A stretch of DNA of 64,000 nt from Mucilaginibacter sp. OK268 (GTDB lineage: Bacteria > Bacteroidota > Bacteroidia > Sphingobacteriales > Sphingobacteriaceae): positions 62,001 to 126,000 of the forward strand of contig NZ_FNJV01000001.1 of assembly GCF_900103125.1 (NCBI RefSeq), read 5' to 3'. This document shows, piece by piece, positions 18,229 to 25,050 of the stretch (positions within the stretch are counted from its first letter, which is position 1; every line of letters starts with the position of its first letter). Under the pieces are notes generated by a model. That model did no database searches. It saw nothing but the letters and a program-made list of their open reading frames with translations, and was not told where the DNA came from. The position numbers and the translations under genes were made by a program.

Positions 18229-19242
18229 ATGAGAAACGATAGATTAGTTCCGGGCGCTATCCTGGTTTGCATAGGAGCCATATTCCTGCTTAACAACTTT
18301 GGGTATATAGATTTTCATTGGATGAATATCCTCCACCTTTGGCCCATCTTTTTAATCATGGGTGGTGTTAACCTGGTTTTTGCAGGTAACCGCACAGCCT
18401 GGGCCACCATTTTAAAATTAGGCGTGGTTATACTGGGTTTTGGGCTATTAATATTCGGCCATTTTGAGCGGTATAGCTTTTGGCCCGGACGTTATAATTT
18501 TCATTATAATGATGATAGTAATAATAACGACAGCAGTAATAATGACGACGACGATGATGACAGCGACAGTACCGGCGTAGGTCATGGCGTGGTTAAAGTA
18601 CAGGGAAGCAGTGTTTTTAATAAAGACTATACCGCCGACGCCAAACTTGCACGCCTTAATATCAGCGGGGGCGGTACTACCTATACTTTAAATGATACCA
18701 CCAATCAGCTTTTTAAAGCCGAGACTAAAGAATTTTACGGCAGCAAGTATGAGTTTACCTCGAGCAAAGACGATTCCATGTACGTGGTTAACCTGCACCT
18801 GCGAAATAATAAAGGTTGGCATATTGATAGCGACGAGGATAAGGACAAAGCCAACAGGGCCGACATTAAACTAAACCCTAACCCGGTGTGGGAAATTAAT
18901 GTAGAAACCGGCGCCACAAAACTTAATTTTGATCTTAGTAAATTCAAAATAAAAAACTTAACTTTAAAGGGAGGCGCGGCATCGTTTGATGTAAAGCTGG
19001 GCAACCCTTTGGCGACCACCAATGTTGAGGTATCAACCGGGGTGTCTGAAGTAAGTATCAGTGTGCCGAAAGGCGCTGCCTGCAGCATCCGTACCAACTC
19101 GGGCCTGTCGTCAAATAATTTTGACGGGTTTGATAAAAAGGATGATAACCGATATGAAACTGCCGGTTTTGATGCCGCTAAAAACAAAATATACATCCAC
19201 ATGACAGGTGGTGTATCTGACTTTAAAGTAAACAGGTATTAA
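18229..19242 (+). CDS. LiaF/DUF5668-type envelope protein
   Basis: The 337-residue product begins with a LiaI/LiaF-type transmembrane module (RLVPGAILVCIGAIFLLNNFGYID and IFLIMGGVNLVFAG, LGVVILGFGLLIFG). A low-complexity Asn/Ser/Asp linker follows (about 92-115, an acidic poly-Asp run). The C-terminal half, rich in short beta strands (VETGATKLNFDLS, KNLTLKGGAASFDVKLG, GVSEVSISVPKGA), resembles LiaF-C/toastrack beta-helix domains. In Gram-positives LiaF modulates envelope-stress sensing. Here, after a PspC gene, a similar cell-envelope role is likely but not shown. A strong terminator follows at 19288. Confidence 0.75.
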   Translation: MRNDRLVPGAILVCIGAIFLLNNFGYIDFHWMNILHLWPIFLIMGGVNLVFAGNRTAWATILKLGVVILGFGLLIFGHFERYSFWPGRYNFHYNDDSNNNDSSNNDDDDDDSDSTGVGHGVVKVQGSSVFNKDYTADAKLARLNISGGGTTYTLNDTTNQLFKAETKEFYGSKYEFTSSKDDSMYVVNLHLRNNKGWHIDSDEDKDKANRADIKLNPNPVWEINVETGATKLNFDLSKFKIKNLTLKGGAASFDVKLGNPLATTNVEVSTGVSEVSISVPKGAACSIRTNSGLSSNNFDGFDKKDDNRYETAGFDAAKNKIYIHMTGGVSDFKVNRY

Positions 19243-19287
19243 TTTACCCCAAACGATACCGGGACGTATATCTATAATAATTTTACA

Positions 19288-19322
19288 AGCCGCTTCATGA
19301 GCATCATGAGGTGGCTTTTTTA
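19288..19322 (+). terminator. Rho-independent terminator after the LiaF-like gene
   Basis: AGCCGCTTCATGA (19288-19300) pairs fully with TCATGAGGTGGCT (19304-19316), with two G-T pairs and a three-base loop. Six T residues follow. It ends the pspC/liaF-like transcription unit. Confidence 0.9.
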
Positions 19323-19330
19323 TGATCCTA

Positions 19331-19444
19331 AAAGTGGGTTTACATGGTTTACATATTTTATGCTTTACATTTTTATATATAATTGATATTCAAAATGTTG
19401 TGTTTGTTTTTCATCAAAAAGTGGGTTTACACTGTAAACCCACT
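19331..19444 (+). repeat. Dispersed element with direct and inverted copies of AGTGGGTTTACA (copy A)
   Basis: AGTGGGTTTACA occurs at 19333-19344 and again 87 bp later at 19420-19431, where its inverted copy follows at once (TGTAAACCCACT, 19433-19444). The same arrangement with the same spacing (88 bp) and an AATTGATA block at the same offset occurs at 58081-58194, although the rest of the centre differs. The left copy could pair with the far arm instead of the near one, giving two alternative hairpins. No open reading frame is evident. Confidence 0.8.
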
Positions 19445-19807
19445 TAGGGTGTCATTAACTCAGGGTTTAAATCTCCATAAAATTGTCATTCTGAGGAACG
19501 AAGAACTTTCTCTTGAACGGAGTGAAAAATATATTTACCAATATGCACAGTCTGTTAATAGATCCTTCACTCCGTTCAGGATGACAAAACCGGTATATTA
19601 ATGCTGCCCTATACCGTGGCAGTTTTTATTTCAAAGAGATGTCTGCCGAAATATTTTGTCAAGCTTCCTAAATGATGATGGGACACCTGTTTTGGCAAGC
19701 ATGACTTCACTCTTTTGTCATTAATTGTTAAAACATGCCTGAAAGTGTTAAATTCAAAACCATTATTGCAAAAAATAGGTTTAATTTACAGCTTAATTGA
19801 TCTATGT
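19445..19807. other. Gene-free stretch with a palindromic repeat
   Basis: It contains one palindromic element at 19484-19586 with outer arms TGTCATTCTGA / TCAGGATGACA and inner perfect arms GAACGGAGTGAA (19515-19526) / TTCACTCCGTTC (19566-19577). I see no gene in the rest. The open frame running into the next CDS from 19715 lacks coding character before the signal peptide at 19808. Confidence 0.6.
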
Positions 19808-20512
19808 ATGAAACCTAAATACTTTATAATATTTTTCGCGCTTTTTATAGCGGGTACTGCGAACGCTCAAAGTGTTTTGAAGGGCACCGTTTATGAAGCC
19901 GGTAAAAACAACCGTATGCCTAACGTTTTTATAAGGGACGATAATAATAAAAGACAAATAACCATTACCGACGATAAAGGTAATTTTGCAATAAATACCG
20001 AGACCGGTCATACCCTGATATTTGATTCTCCCGGCTATATATCTGATACCTTGTATGTAACCAATCATGCCCCAAAAAGAATAGAGATGGTAACCAAAAC
20101 CATCGCTCTGCGCCAGGTTAATATCACCTCAACCAGGCAATCATTTGATGCGCATAAAGAGTATCCGGAGGTTTATACCCGGAGCAAGGTTTATCCACTG
20201 TCGCCATCATCATGGTTCAGTAAGGATGCCCGGGATGCCCGCCGTCTGAAAAAATACTTTAAACACGAGGAGGAGGAAAGACATGTGGACGAGGTATTTA
20301 ATGTTACCTACGTAGAAAGCCTGGTACCATTGCGTGGTCAGGATCTTGAAAATTTTATGACCCTTTACCGCCCAACTTACGCATTTCTGAAAAACAATAA
20401 TGGCGAGTCACTTACAGTATATATAAACGACTCTTATAAGAAATTCATGGCCTTACCGGCAGATAAACGCACATTACCAAGTTTACCCAATACCGGTAAA
20501 ACATTGCAGTAG
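19808..20512 (+). CDS. Secreted CarboxypepD_reg-like domain protein
   Basis: Starting at the ATG at 19808, the 234-residue product has a clear signal peptide (KPKYFIIFFALFIAGTANAQ). A carboxypeptidase-D regulatory-like beta-sandwich follows (about 22-110: VLKGTVYEAGKNNRMPNVFI, GNFAINTETGHTLIFDSPGY). The basic C-terminal part has no recognised domain. The same N-terminal domain occurs in SusC proteins, but here it stands alone, as in many Bacteroidetes surface proteins of unknown role. I chose this start because upstream codons would place the signal peptide internally. Confidence 0.75.
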   Translation: MKPKYFIIFFALFIAGTANAQSVLKGTVYEAGKNNRMPNVFIRDDNNKRQITITDDKGNFAINTETGHTLIFDSPGYISDTLYVTNHAPKRIEMVTKTIALRQVNITSTRQSFDAHKEYPEVYTRSKVYPLSPSSWFSKDARDARRLKKYFKHEEEERHVDEVFNVTYVESLVPLRGQDLENFMTLYRPTYAFLKNNNGESLTVYINDSYKKFMALPADKRTLPSLPNTGKTLQ

Positions 20513-20557
20513 GCAGTTGCCGGTTTGCAGTTTGCTTAGCAGTTGAGTATAGTAATA

Positions 20558-21181
20558 TCAATCTACGTAAACGGCCATGTTGCCGGATAGGATATTTTGA
20601 TATAACAATTCTATCTGGCTTTTGAGTATACGGTCTTCCGATAGTTCAGGCAATTGGTCAATATCAAAATATTGCACATCAAGCACATCAAATCCCTTAT
20701 TAAGAGTAAAGGACAAGGCCTTGCAATAGAAAACCATTTTATATACATAGAATGGTTGGGCTGGGTGTGGGTGCATTTTTTTATCAAATACGGCCAACAA
20801 CCTTTCGGGTATAATATCCAATCCGGTTTCTTCCTGAAATTCTTTAATGATCACTTCTTTGGGGCTATATCCAATGTCGCCCCAACCACCAGGTAACGAC
20901 CATTTGCCGTCGGTGCTTTCGCGGGCCAGTAGTATTTTGTTATCGGGAGATAGCAGAATGCCTCTCACATCAACTTTAGCTGTAGGATAATCCGCAGCCT
21001 GCGGGAAAAGTATGTTGATGGTTTCGCCCCCATAGCCGGAAACCTCATCCAACATCTGGGTGCTGATGTGTCGCAGTTCGGTATAACGCTCTACATCATA
21101 TTCGTTTTTGGCGTAAAGTAAGCCTATATCAGCAACGGATCTTAATTGGGTAATAAGGGTTAAAAGAGAGCTGTTATTCAT
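20558..21181 (-). CDS. NUDIX hydrolase with N-terminal NUDIX_N domain
   Basis: The product of about 207 residues has an N-terminal helical domain (about 1-60, LLTLITQLRSVADIGLLYAK) typical of NUDIX_N hydrolases. A nudix fold with the box GGWGDIGYSPKEVIIKEFQEETGLD follows in two parts: the GG-G start and the REUxEExGU-like EFQEETG. It would hydrolyse a nucleoside diphosphate derivative, with ADP-ribose-like compounds common for this architecture. The start at 21181 (MNNSSLL) is preferred. An in-frame ATG six codons upstream is possible. Confidence 0.85.
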   Translation of the reverse strand: MNNSSLLTLITQLRSVADIGLLYAKNEYDVERYTELRHISTQMLDEVSGYGGETINILFPQAADYPTAKVDVRGILLSPDNKILLARESTDGKWSLPGGWGDIGYSPKEVIIKEFQEETGLDIIPERLLAVFDKKMHPHPAQPFYVYKMVFYCKALSFTLNKGFDVLDVQYFDIDQLPELSEDRILKSQIELLYQNILSGNMAVYVD

Positions 21182-21207
21182 AATAAGCAAAGAGTACAAA
21201 AAATGAT

Positions 21208-21301
21208 TGTCATCCCGAATTTATTTCGGGATCCCTCAGTTGTATAATATACAAGGTATAACTCTACCTATGGGATGCTGAAACGCGTTCAGCATGACAG
21301 C
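21208..21301. repeat. Palindromic dispersed repeat (GTCATCCCGAA family)
   Basis: It holds the hairpin TCCCGAA-TTTA-TTCGGGA near 21213-21231 and TGCTGAA-ACGCG-TTCAGCA near 21276-21294, flanked by TGTCAT and ATGACA. The first part recurs exactly at 57993-58017. It lies between two minus-strand genes. Confidence 0.7.
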
Positions 21302-21311
21302 GCTTGTAAAC

Positions 21312-22043
21312 CTATCCCCGGCCTAACAGTTCATCGAGCTTATTACGCTCTGTTTGCAACTCGCGGGCCAGTTTCTTTTCTTTTTCGTTGGCTTTTGATT
21401 TGTAGGTTTTGTATTCTTCGTCAAGCTCTTCATATAGCTTTGTTCGGTATTTAGCCTCCCGGGTATGTGCACCAGAACGCGCGATAACAATAGCCGCGAT
21501 AGCACCAAAAGCAATAACCAGTCCCCACATTAATAAATTATAGGAGGATTTAGTGAGCGAGATACCCAGGAGGTTTATTTCATCGCGTTTAGCGTTCGAT
21601 TCAGAAAGCGTTTGGTCCTTCGTAGTTACATCAGTTTTAAGGCTATTGATATCTTTAGTTTGTGCCGTAAGCTTTGATTGCGCTTCGGCCAGTTTACGTC
21701 TTTCTATGTTCAGGGTATCACGCATGTTTTTCCAAAGCGCTGAGGCCAGGGGCTCCTGGTAATGATATAGCTTACTGACCAGGTATTTATACTGACCATT
21801 AAGCGATTTATCGTTTTTTAATGCCGAATCGGCCGATGTTGCTTTGGGCTGTGTATATCTGTAGGTCGAAGGATTTACGGTTACGGCTGGTTTTACAGCA
21901 GCAGGTTTTACAGTAGTTGGTTTCTGGACAGGGGGCTTTACCACGCCAGTTTTTTTAACAGTGTCCTGGGCAAGTGCCGGGTTAATACTGCCTAAAAAAA
22001 CGATAATTAAAACGCAGATACTGAATAAAAAATGCTTGTTCAT
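21312..22043 (-). CDS. Membrane protein with coiled coils, unknown function
   Basis: The 243-residue product has a signal peptide (about 1-26, ending PALAQ) and a Lys/Pro/Thr/Val-rich linker (29-65). A predicted coiled coil follows (about 110-160, with SKLTAQTKDINSLKTDVTTKD). A transmembrane helix (about 168-190, LLMWGLVIAFGAIAAIVIA) and a second charged coiled coil at the C-terminus (195-240) complete it. With signal and helix this gives a periplasmic N-terminal part and a cytoplasmic tail. No named family was recognised. Confidence 0.7.
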   Translation of the reverse strand: MNKHFLFSICVLIIVFLGSINPALAQDTVKKTGVVKPPVQKPTTVKPAAVKPAVTVNPSTYRYTQPKATSADSALKNDKSLNGQYKYLVSKLYHYQEPLASALWKNMRDTLNIERRKLAEAQSKLTAQTKDINSLKTDVTTKDQTLSESNAKRDEINLLGISLTKSSYNLLMWGLVIAFGAIAAIVIARSGAHTREAKYRTKLYEELDEEYKTYKSKANEKEKKLARELQTERNKLDELLGRG

Positions 22044-22076
22044 TAGATGTAAAATTAGGTATCCTATATTACAAAA

Positions 22077-22109
22077 CAGGATATTTATTGCTTTTATTGT
22101 AATATCCTG
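22077..22109. promoter_or_regulatory. Inverted repeat in the divergent tyrA promoter region
   Basis: CAGGATATT (22077-22085) and AATATCCTG (22101-22109) form a perfect 9-bp inverted repeat in the 131-bp gap between divergent genes. The nearby TATCCTATATTACAAAACAGGATA competes for the same bases. It is a candidate operator. Confidence 0.35.
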
Positions 22110-22143
22110 AGGGTTTGTAGGGGCTAATGTAAGGTTTCATACG

Positions 22144-22151
22144 TAATTTTG
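22144..22151 (+). promoter_or_regulatory. Bacteroidetes -7 box before tyrA
   Basis: TAATTTTG matches the TAnnTTTG -7 consensus, 23 bp before the ATG at 22175. No clear TTTG -33 box is found at the standard 19-bp spacing, so the promoter call is tentative. Confidence 0.4.
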
Positions 22152-22174
22152 CTACTCATGGTTATATTAGCGGC

Positions 22175-23434
22175 ATGAATATAGGTATTATTGGTTTAGG
22201 CGACATGGGACGCTTGTATGCCAAAGCTTTTGCAAAAGCAGGTTATACAGTTTGTGGATGCGATTTACCCGAAAACCGGGACCGGCTTGAGGCAGAACTG
22301 GCACCTTACAAAATAAACATAATGGATAGCGGTAAAGATGTTGCCCGCACCAATGACCTGATCATCTACTCGGTAGAGGCGGATAAAATGGAACAGGTTG
22401 TGGCTGAATGCGGTCCCCTGACCAAATATGGTGCTATTGTGGCAGGCCAAACATCTGTAAAGCATCCTGAAATAGCCCTTTTTGAAAAATACCTGCCTGC
22501 CGATGTGCAAATAGTTACCTTTCATGGCATGCATGGCCCCGGATTTGAACCCGAAGGGCAAACGTTGATACTGGTACCACACCGCACTACCCCGGATGCC
22601 TATCAGCGTATGTATGATCTGTTTATCGCCATTGGCAGTAATATTGTAGAAATTGCCGATTACCATGAGCATGATAAAATTGTAGCCGATACCCAGGCTG
22701 TAACTCATGTGGGTTTTGAAAGTATGGGCACCGGGTGGAAATCGGCAGGTTTTTTTCCCTGGGAAAATGATTCCTATGTGGGCGGTATCGACAACGTGAA
22801 GATATTGACCATGCTGCGTATATTTAGCTATAAAGCGCACGTATATGCAGGTTTGGCTATTTTAAATCCTTATGCCAAACAGCAGGTTAAGCGCTATGCC
22901 GAATCGGAATCGGAGTTGTTTAAACTCATGATCAAGGAAGAAGCCAAAACCTTCAGGGAACGGTTGTACCGTGGCCGCGATTTTGTTTTTCACGAAAGCC
23001 GCAAACCCATTATGCTGAACGATGCCGTAATGCGCGAGTTTTCCCTGTCGCAGAAGCCCGGGCAGCAGAAACCAAACTCACATTTAAGCATACTGAGTAT
23101 GGTTGATGCCTGGTACCATTTGGGTGTAAACCCCTATGATAACCTTATTTGCCAAACTCCACCTTTCCGCCTGCGTTTGGGTATTGCCGAATATCTGTTC
23201 AAAAACGAAGACCTGTTGGAAGAATCCATCGAGACGGCTTTATATGATAAGGCCATCCGGGGCGACGATCTGGAATTTCACTCGGCGGTACGGGAATGGT
23301 CGTCTATTATTGGTTATGGAGATATGGAAGGCTATAAAAAACACTTTAATGAGGTACAGGCCTTTTTTGGTGACCGGCTGGAAGAAGGCAAAAAACAAAG
23401 CGCCGAACTCATCAGAAGATTGATGATGGAATAA
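22175..23434 (+). CDS. Prephenate dehydrogenase, fungal Tyr1-like
   Basis: The 419-residue protein begins with a Rossmann motif (IGIIGLGDMGRLYAKAF) and continues with the prephenate-dehydrogenase core: EADKMEQVVAECGPLTKYG, VAGQTSVKHPEI, and TFHGMHGPGFEPEGQTLILVPH carrying the catalytic-type His. The helical dimer domain follows. Prephenate dehydrogenase oxidatively decarboxylates prephenate to 4-hydroxyphenylpyruvate in tyrosine synthesis. The length and the GMHGP region resemble the eukaryotic (yeast TYR1) type more than the usual 280-360-residue bacterial TyrA, by my recollection of those families. It stands apart from other aromatic-pathway genes. A terminator follows at 23617. Confidence 0.75.
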   Translation: MNIGIIGLGDMGRLYAKAFAKAGYTVCGCDLPENRDRLEAELAPYKINIMDSGKDVARTNDLIIYSVEADKMEQVVAECGPLTKYGAIVAGQTSVKHPEIALFEKYLPADVQIVTFHGMHGPGFEPEGQTLILVPHRTTPDAYQRMYDLFIAIGSNIVEIADYHEHDKIVADTQAVTHVGFESMGTGWKSAGFFPWENDSYVGGIDNVKILTMLRIFSYKAHVYAGLAILNPYAKQQVKRYAESESELFKLMIKEEAKTFRERLYRGRDFVFHESRKPIMLNDAVMREFSLSQKPGQQKPNSHLSILSMVDAWYHLGVNPYDNLICQTPPFRLRLGIAEYLFKNEDLLEESIETALYDKAIRGDDLEFHSAVREWSSIIGYGDMEGYKKHFNEVQAFFGDRLEEGKKQSAELIRRLMME

Positions 23435-23616
23435 GCAATTAAACTTTTTAAACCTTAAATTTTAACAAATTTCAGGTCGAAAACAGCGTAAAAACAGCTC
23501 AAAATTCATTCAAAACCATCGATTTTAACACTTTTTAACAAATTTTAACACGATTTTGACGCGTTTTGAAAGGTTTAAAAAGTGTTAAGTTATTGATATT
23601 TAATGAACTGAATTAA

Positions 23617-23646
23617 AAAGGGTCTGTTTTTGGGCTCTTTTTCCCT
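23617..23646 (+). terminator. Terminator after tyrA
   Basis: AAAGGGTC pairs with GGGCTCTTT around a T-rich loop and is followed by more T residues, 183 bp after the tyrA stop. Confidence 0.55.
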
Positions 23647-23654
23647 TAATTAAA

Positions 23655-23692
23655 CAGCCCGGTTTTCCTTTTATATCAGAAAAACCGGGCTG
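23655..23692. terminator. Strong 12-bp hairpin
   Basis: CAGCCCGGTTTT (23655-23666) is an exact inverted copy of AAAACCGGGCTG (23681-23692). It lacks a good T-run on either strand. It may be a second 3'-end structure for tyrA or a dispersed repeat. Confidence 0.6.
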
Positions 23693-23856
23693 CCTGGTAT
23701 ACAAATATACGCAATATCGGTCGCAATACCACTACCGCAAAAATCTAATCTTCTGCATCTATTATAAAATAGGCTACCCCTGTAGCATATAGGCAGGTTG
23801 GGTACGTAATGTATATAATACTGATACCCAATACCTCAATTGTAACCAATTAGCTT

Positions 23857-24342
23857 ATGAAAAACTTAAACCGATATATCGCTTGCCTGTTTCTTCTGTT
23901 AACCGCTGTATCCTGTTCAAAAAATAAAAATCAAACCAAGATCTGTCCGCCTGTGCCGCTTGCATTAATATTGCAGGCTATTAAGTTTCAGGTGGTTGAT
24001 AAAGCCAGCGGGCAGGATCTCTTCTTTTCGGCAACTCCTCGTTATGCTTTAGCCGATATTAAAATTGTATTCCGGAACAGCTCCAATAAATTAGATTCTG
24101 TTTCTCCGCCCCTGAAAGAAGAACTGCCCACCGGCTCGCATTTTGTATACCCAATTCCCTATACCAGGATCCTGGATACCTGTTATATTAAAATAAAAAG
24201 TCTGAAAGTTGATACCGTGATCAGCACCATCGCAGTAACCAAAACTGAATGCAGTACCTCGTATTCTTTAAATAAGGTACAGGTGAACAAGAACGCGCCT
24301 ATTGCCTATTCATACAGTAACGTTATCATTATCAAAAAATAA
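23857..24342 (+). CDS. Small lipoprotein, unknown function
   Basis: This 161-residue protein has a lipoprotein signal with the lipobox cysteine at residue 20 (LLTAVSCSKNKN). The mature part of about 140 residues has alternating hydrophobic strands (RYALADIKIVFRNSSNK) and two further cysteines (DTCYIKI, KTECSTSYS). No family was recognised. The next gene starts 5 bp downstream, so the two are probably one operon. Confidence 0.65.
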   Translation: MKNLNRYIACLFLLLTAVSCSKNKNQTKICPPVPLALILQAIKFQVVDKASGQDLFFSATPRYALADIKIVFRNSSNKLDSVSPPLKEELPTGSHFVYPIPYTRILDTCYIKIKSLKVDTVISTIAVTKTECSTSYSLNKVQVNKNAPIAYSYSNVIIIKK

Positions 24343-24347
24343 AGCGG

Positions 24348-24731
24348 ATGGGTGGCGAACAATTTTCGGGTTTGGTGAACTATCTGCAGGAGGTTCCAGC
24401 TGTTGATGTTTTTGGCAGCGGGATATTTGAAAATGGCTTGTGGTGGGTTAAGTTTAGTATCGATATCAAACATCAGTACGCCTGGCAGGTGGTACAGGAA
24501 ATTGGCCATGTGGTTAACTATGTATCGCTTGAGGAGCGGCTGCCCACTGTGTTTTACCCTGTTTCGCCGCCACCATATATGAACGGTGGGCCTGGTGATT
24601 TCCTTTCATGGATAATTGAAACCGAGGATGCTGATTTTACACCCGACGATATGAAAGATTGGCTCTTTGGCCGCTTGCCCCAACCGGTAAATGATTTAAC
24701 AGCCTGGAATACCAGTGATGAGGAAGTTTAG
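24348..24731 (+). CDS. Hypothetical cytoplasmic protein
   Basis: The 127-residue acidic product has no signal peptide or membrane helix. It contains several Trp residues (GLWWVKFSIDIKH, DDMKDWLFGRLP). The pattern of an alternating beta-strand domain with an acidic C-terminus resembles small conserved Bacteroidetes proteins of no known role. It begins 5 bp after the lipoprotein gene and ends before a terminator at 24782, which supports it being the last gene of that operon. Confidence 0.65.
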   Translation: MGGEQFSGLVNYLQEVPAVDVFGSGIFENGLWWVKFSIDIKHQYAWQVVQEIGHVVNYVSLEERLPTVFYPVSPPPYMNGGPGDFLSWIIETEDADFTPDDMKDWLFGRLPQPVNDLTAWNTSDEEV

Positions 24732-24781
24732 CTGAAAGCCTAAAGCGGAAGACGTAAAGCTGATTTTATAATGAAATAAAT

Positions 24782-24812
24782 AAAGACTGCGCTGTTTTGC
24801 AGCACGGTCTTT
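24782..24812 (+). terminator. Terminator
   Basis: AAAGACTGCGCTG and CAGCACGGTCTTT pair (one mismatch, one G-T) around TTTTG and are followed by ATTTTATAT. It ends the two-gene unit at 23857-24731. Confidence 0.8.
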
Positions 24813-24843
24813 ATTTTATATATCCAAAACCTTATATATACTC

Positions 24844-25050
24844 AGAAGCTGTCTAAAAACGAAGATTATTCATTACCGTTGACTAAAGTCAACGGTAAAA
24901 GAAAGTATTAAGGAGGGCTTCAGCCCAATTATCCAAGCGGTATTTTGGCTAAAGCCCTTTGCCCTTTACTCATTATTTCGTTGACTAAAGTCAACGGCAA
25001 TGATTTTTACATGATACATAAATAATCTGAATCAAATTTAGACAGCTTCT
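24844..25050. mobile_element. MITE-like element, 207 bp
   Basis: Perfect 14-bp terminal inverted repeats (AGAAGCTGTCTAAA at 24844-24857, its inverse at 25037-25050) bound a sequence that carries two copies of the palindrome CGTTGACTAAAGTCAACG, one near each end. In the middle lie GGGCTTCAGCCC and GGCTAAAGCCC. No coding frame. The whole can fold into one long branched hairpin. The right end overlaps the stop codon of the DUF3472 gene. No clear target-site duplication is seen, so transposition is inferred from structure only. Confidence 0.7.

Larger units (their letters stand above)
23435..23856. other. Gene-free stretch with several hairpins
   Basis: The first 150 bp are AT-rich with repeated TTTTAACA words and mutually exclusive inverted repeats (see findings). 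A terminator lies at 23617-23646 and a strong hairpin at 23655-23692. The remaining 165 bp before the next gene show no feature I can name. Confidence 0.6.

Noticed and set aside
19383..19601. 72-codon frame across the repeat-rich gap after the LiaF-like gene
   Set aside because: It crosses two palindromic repeats and shows no conserved protein pattern.
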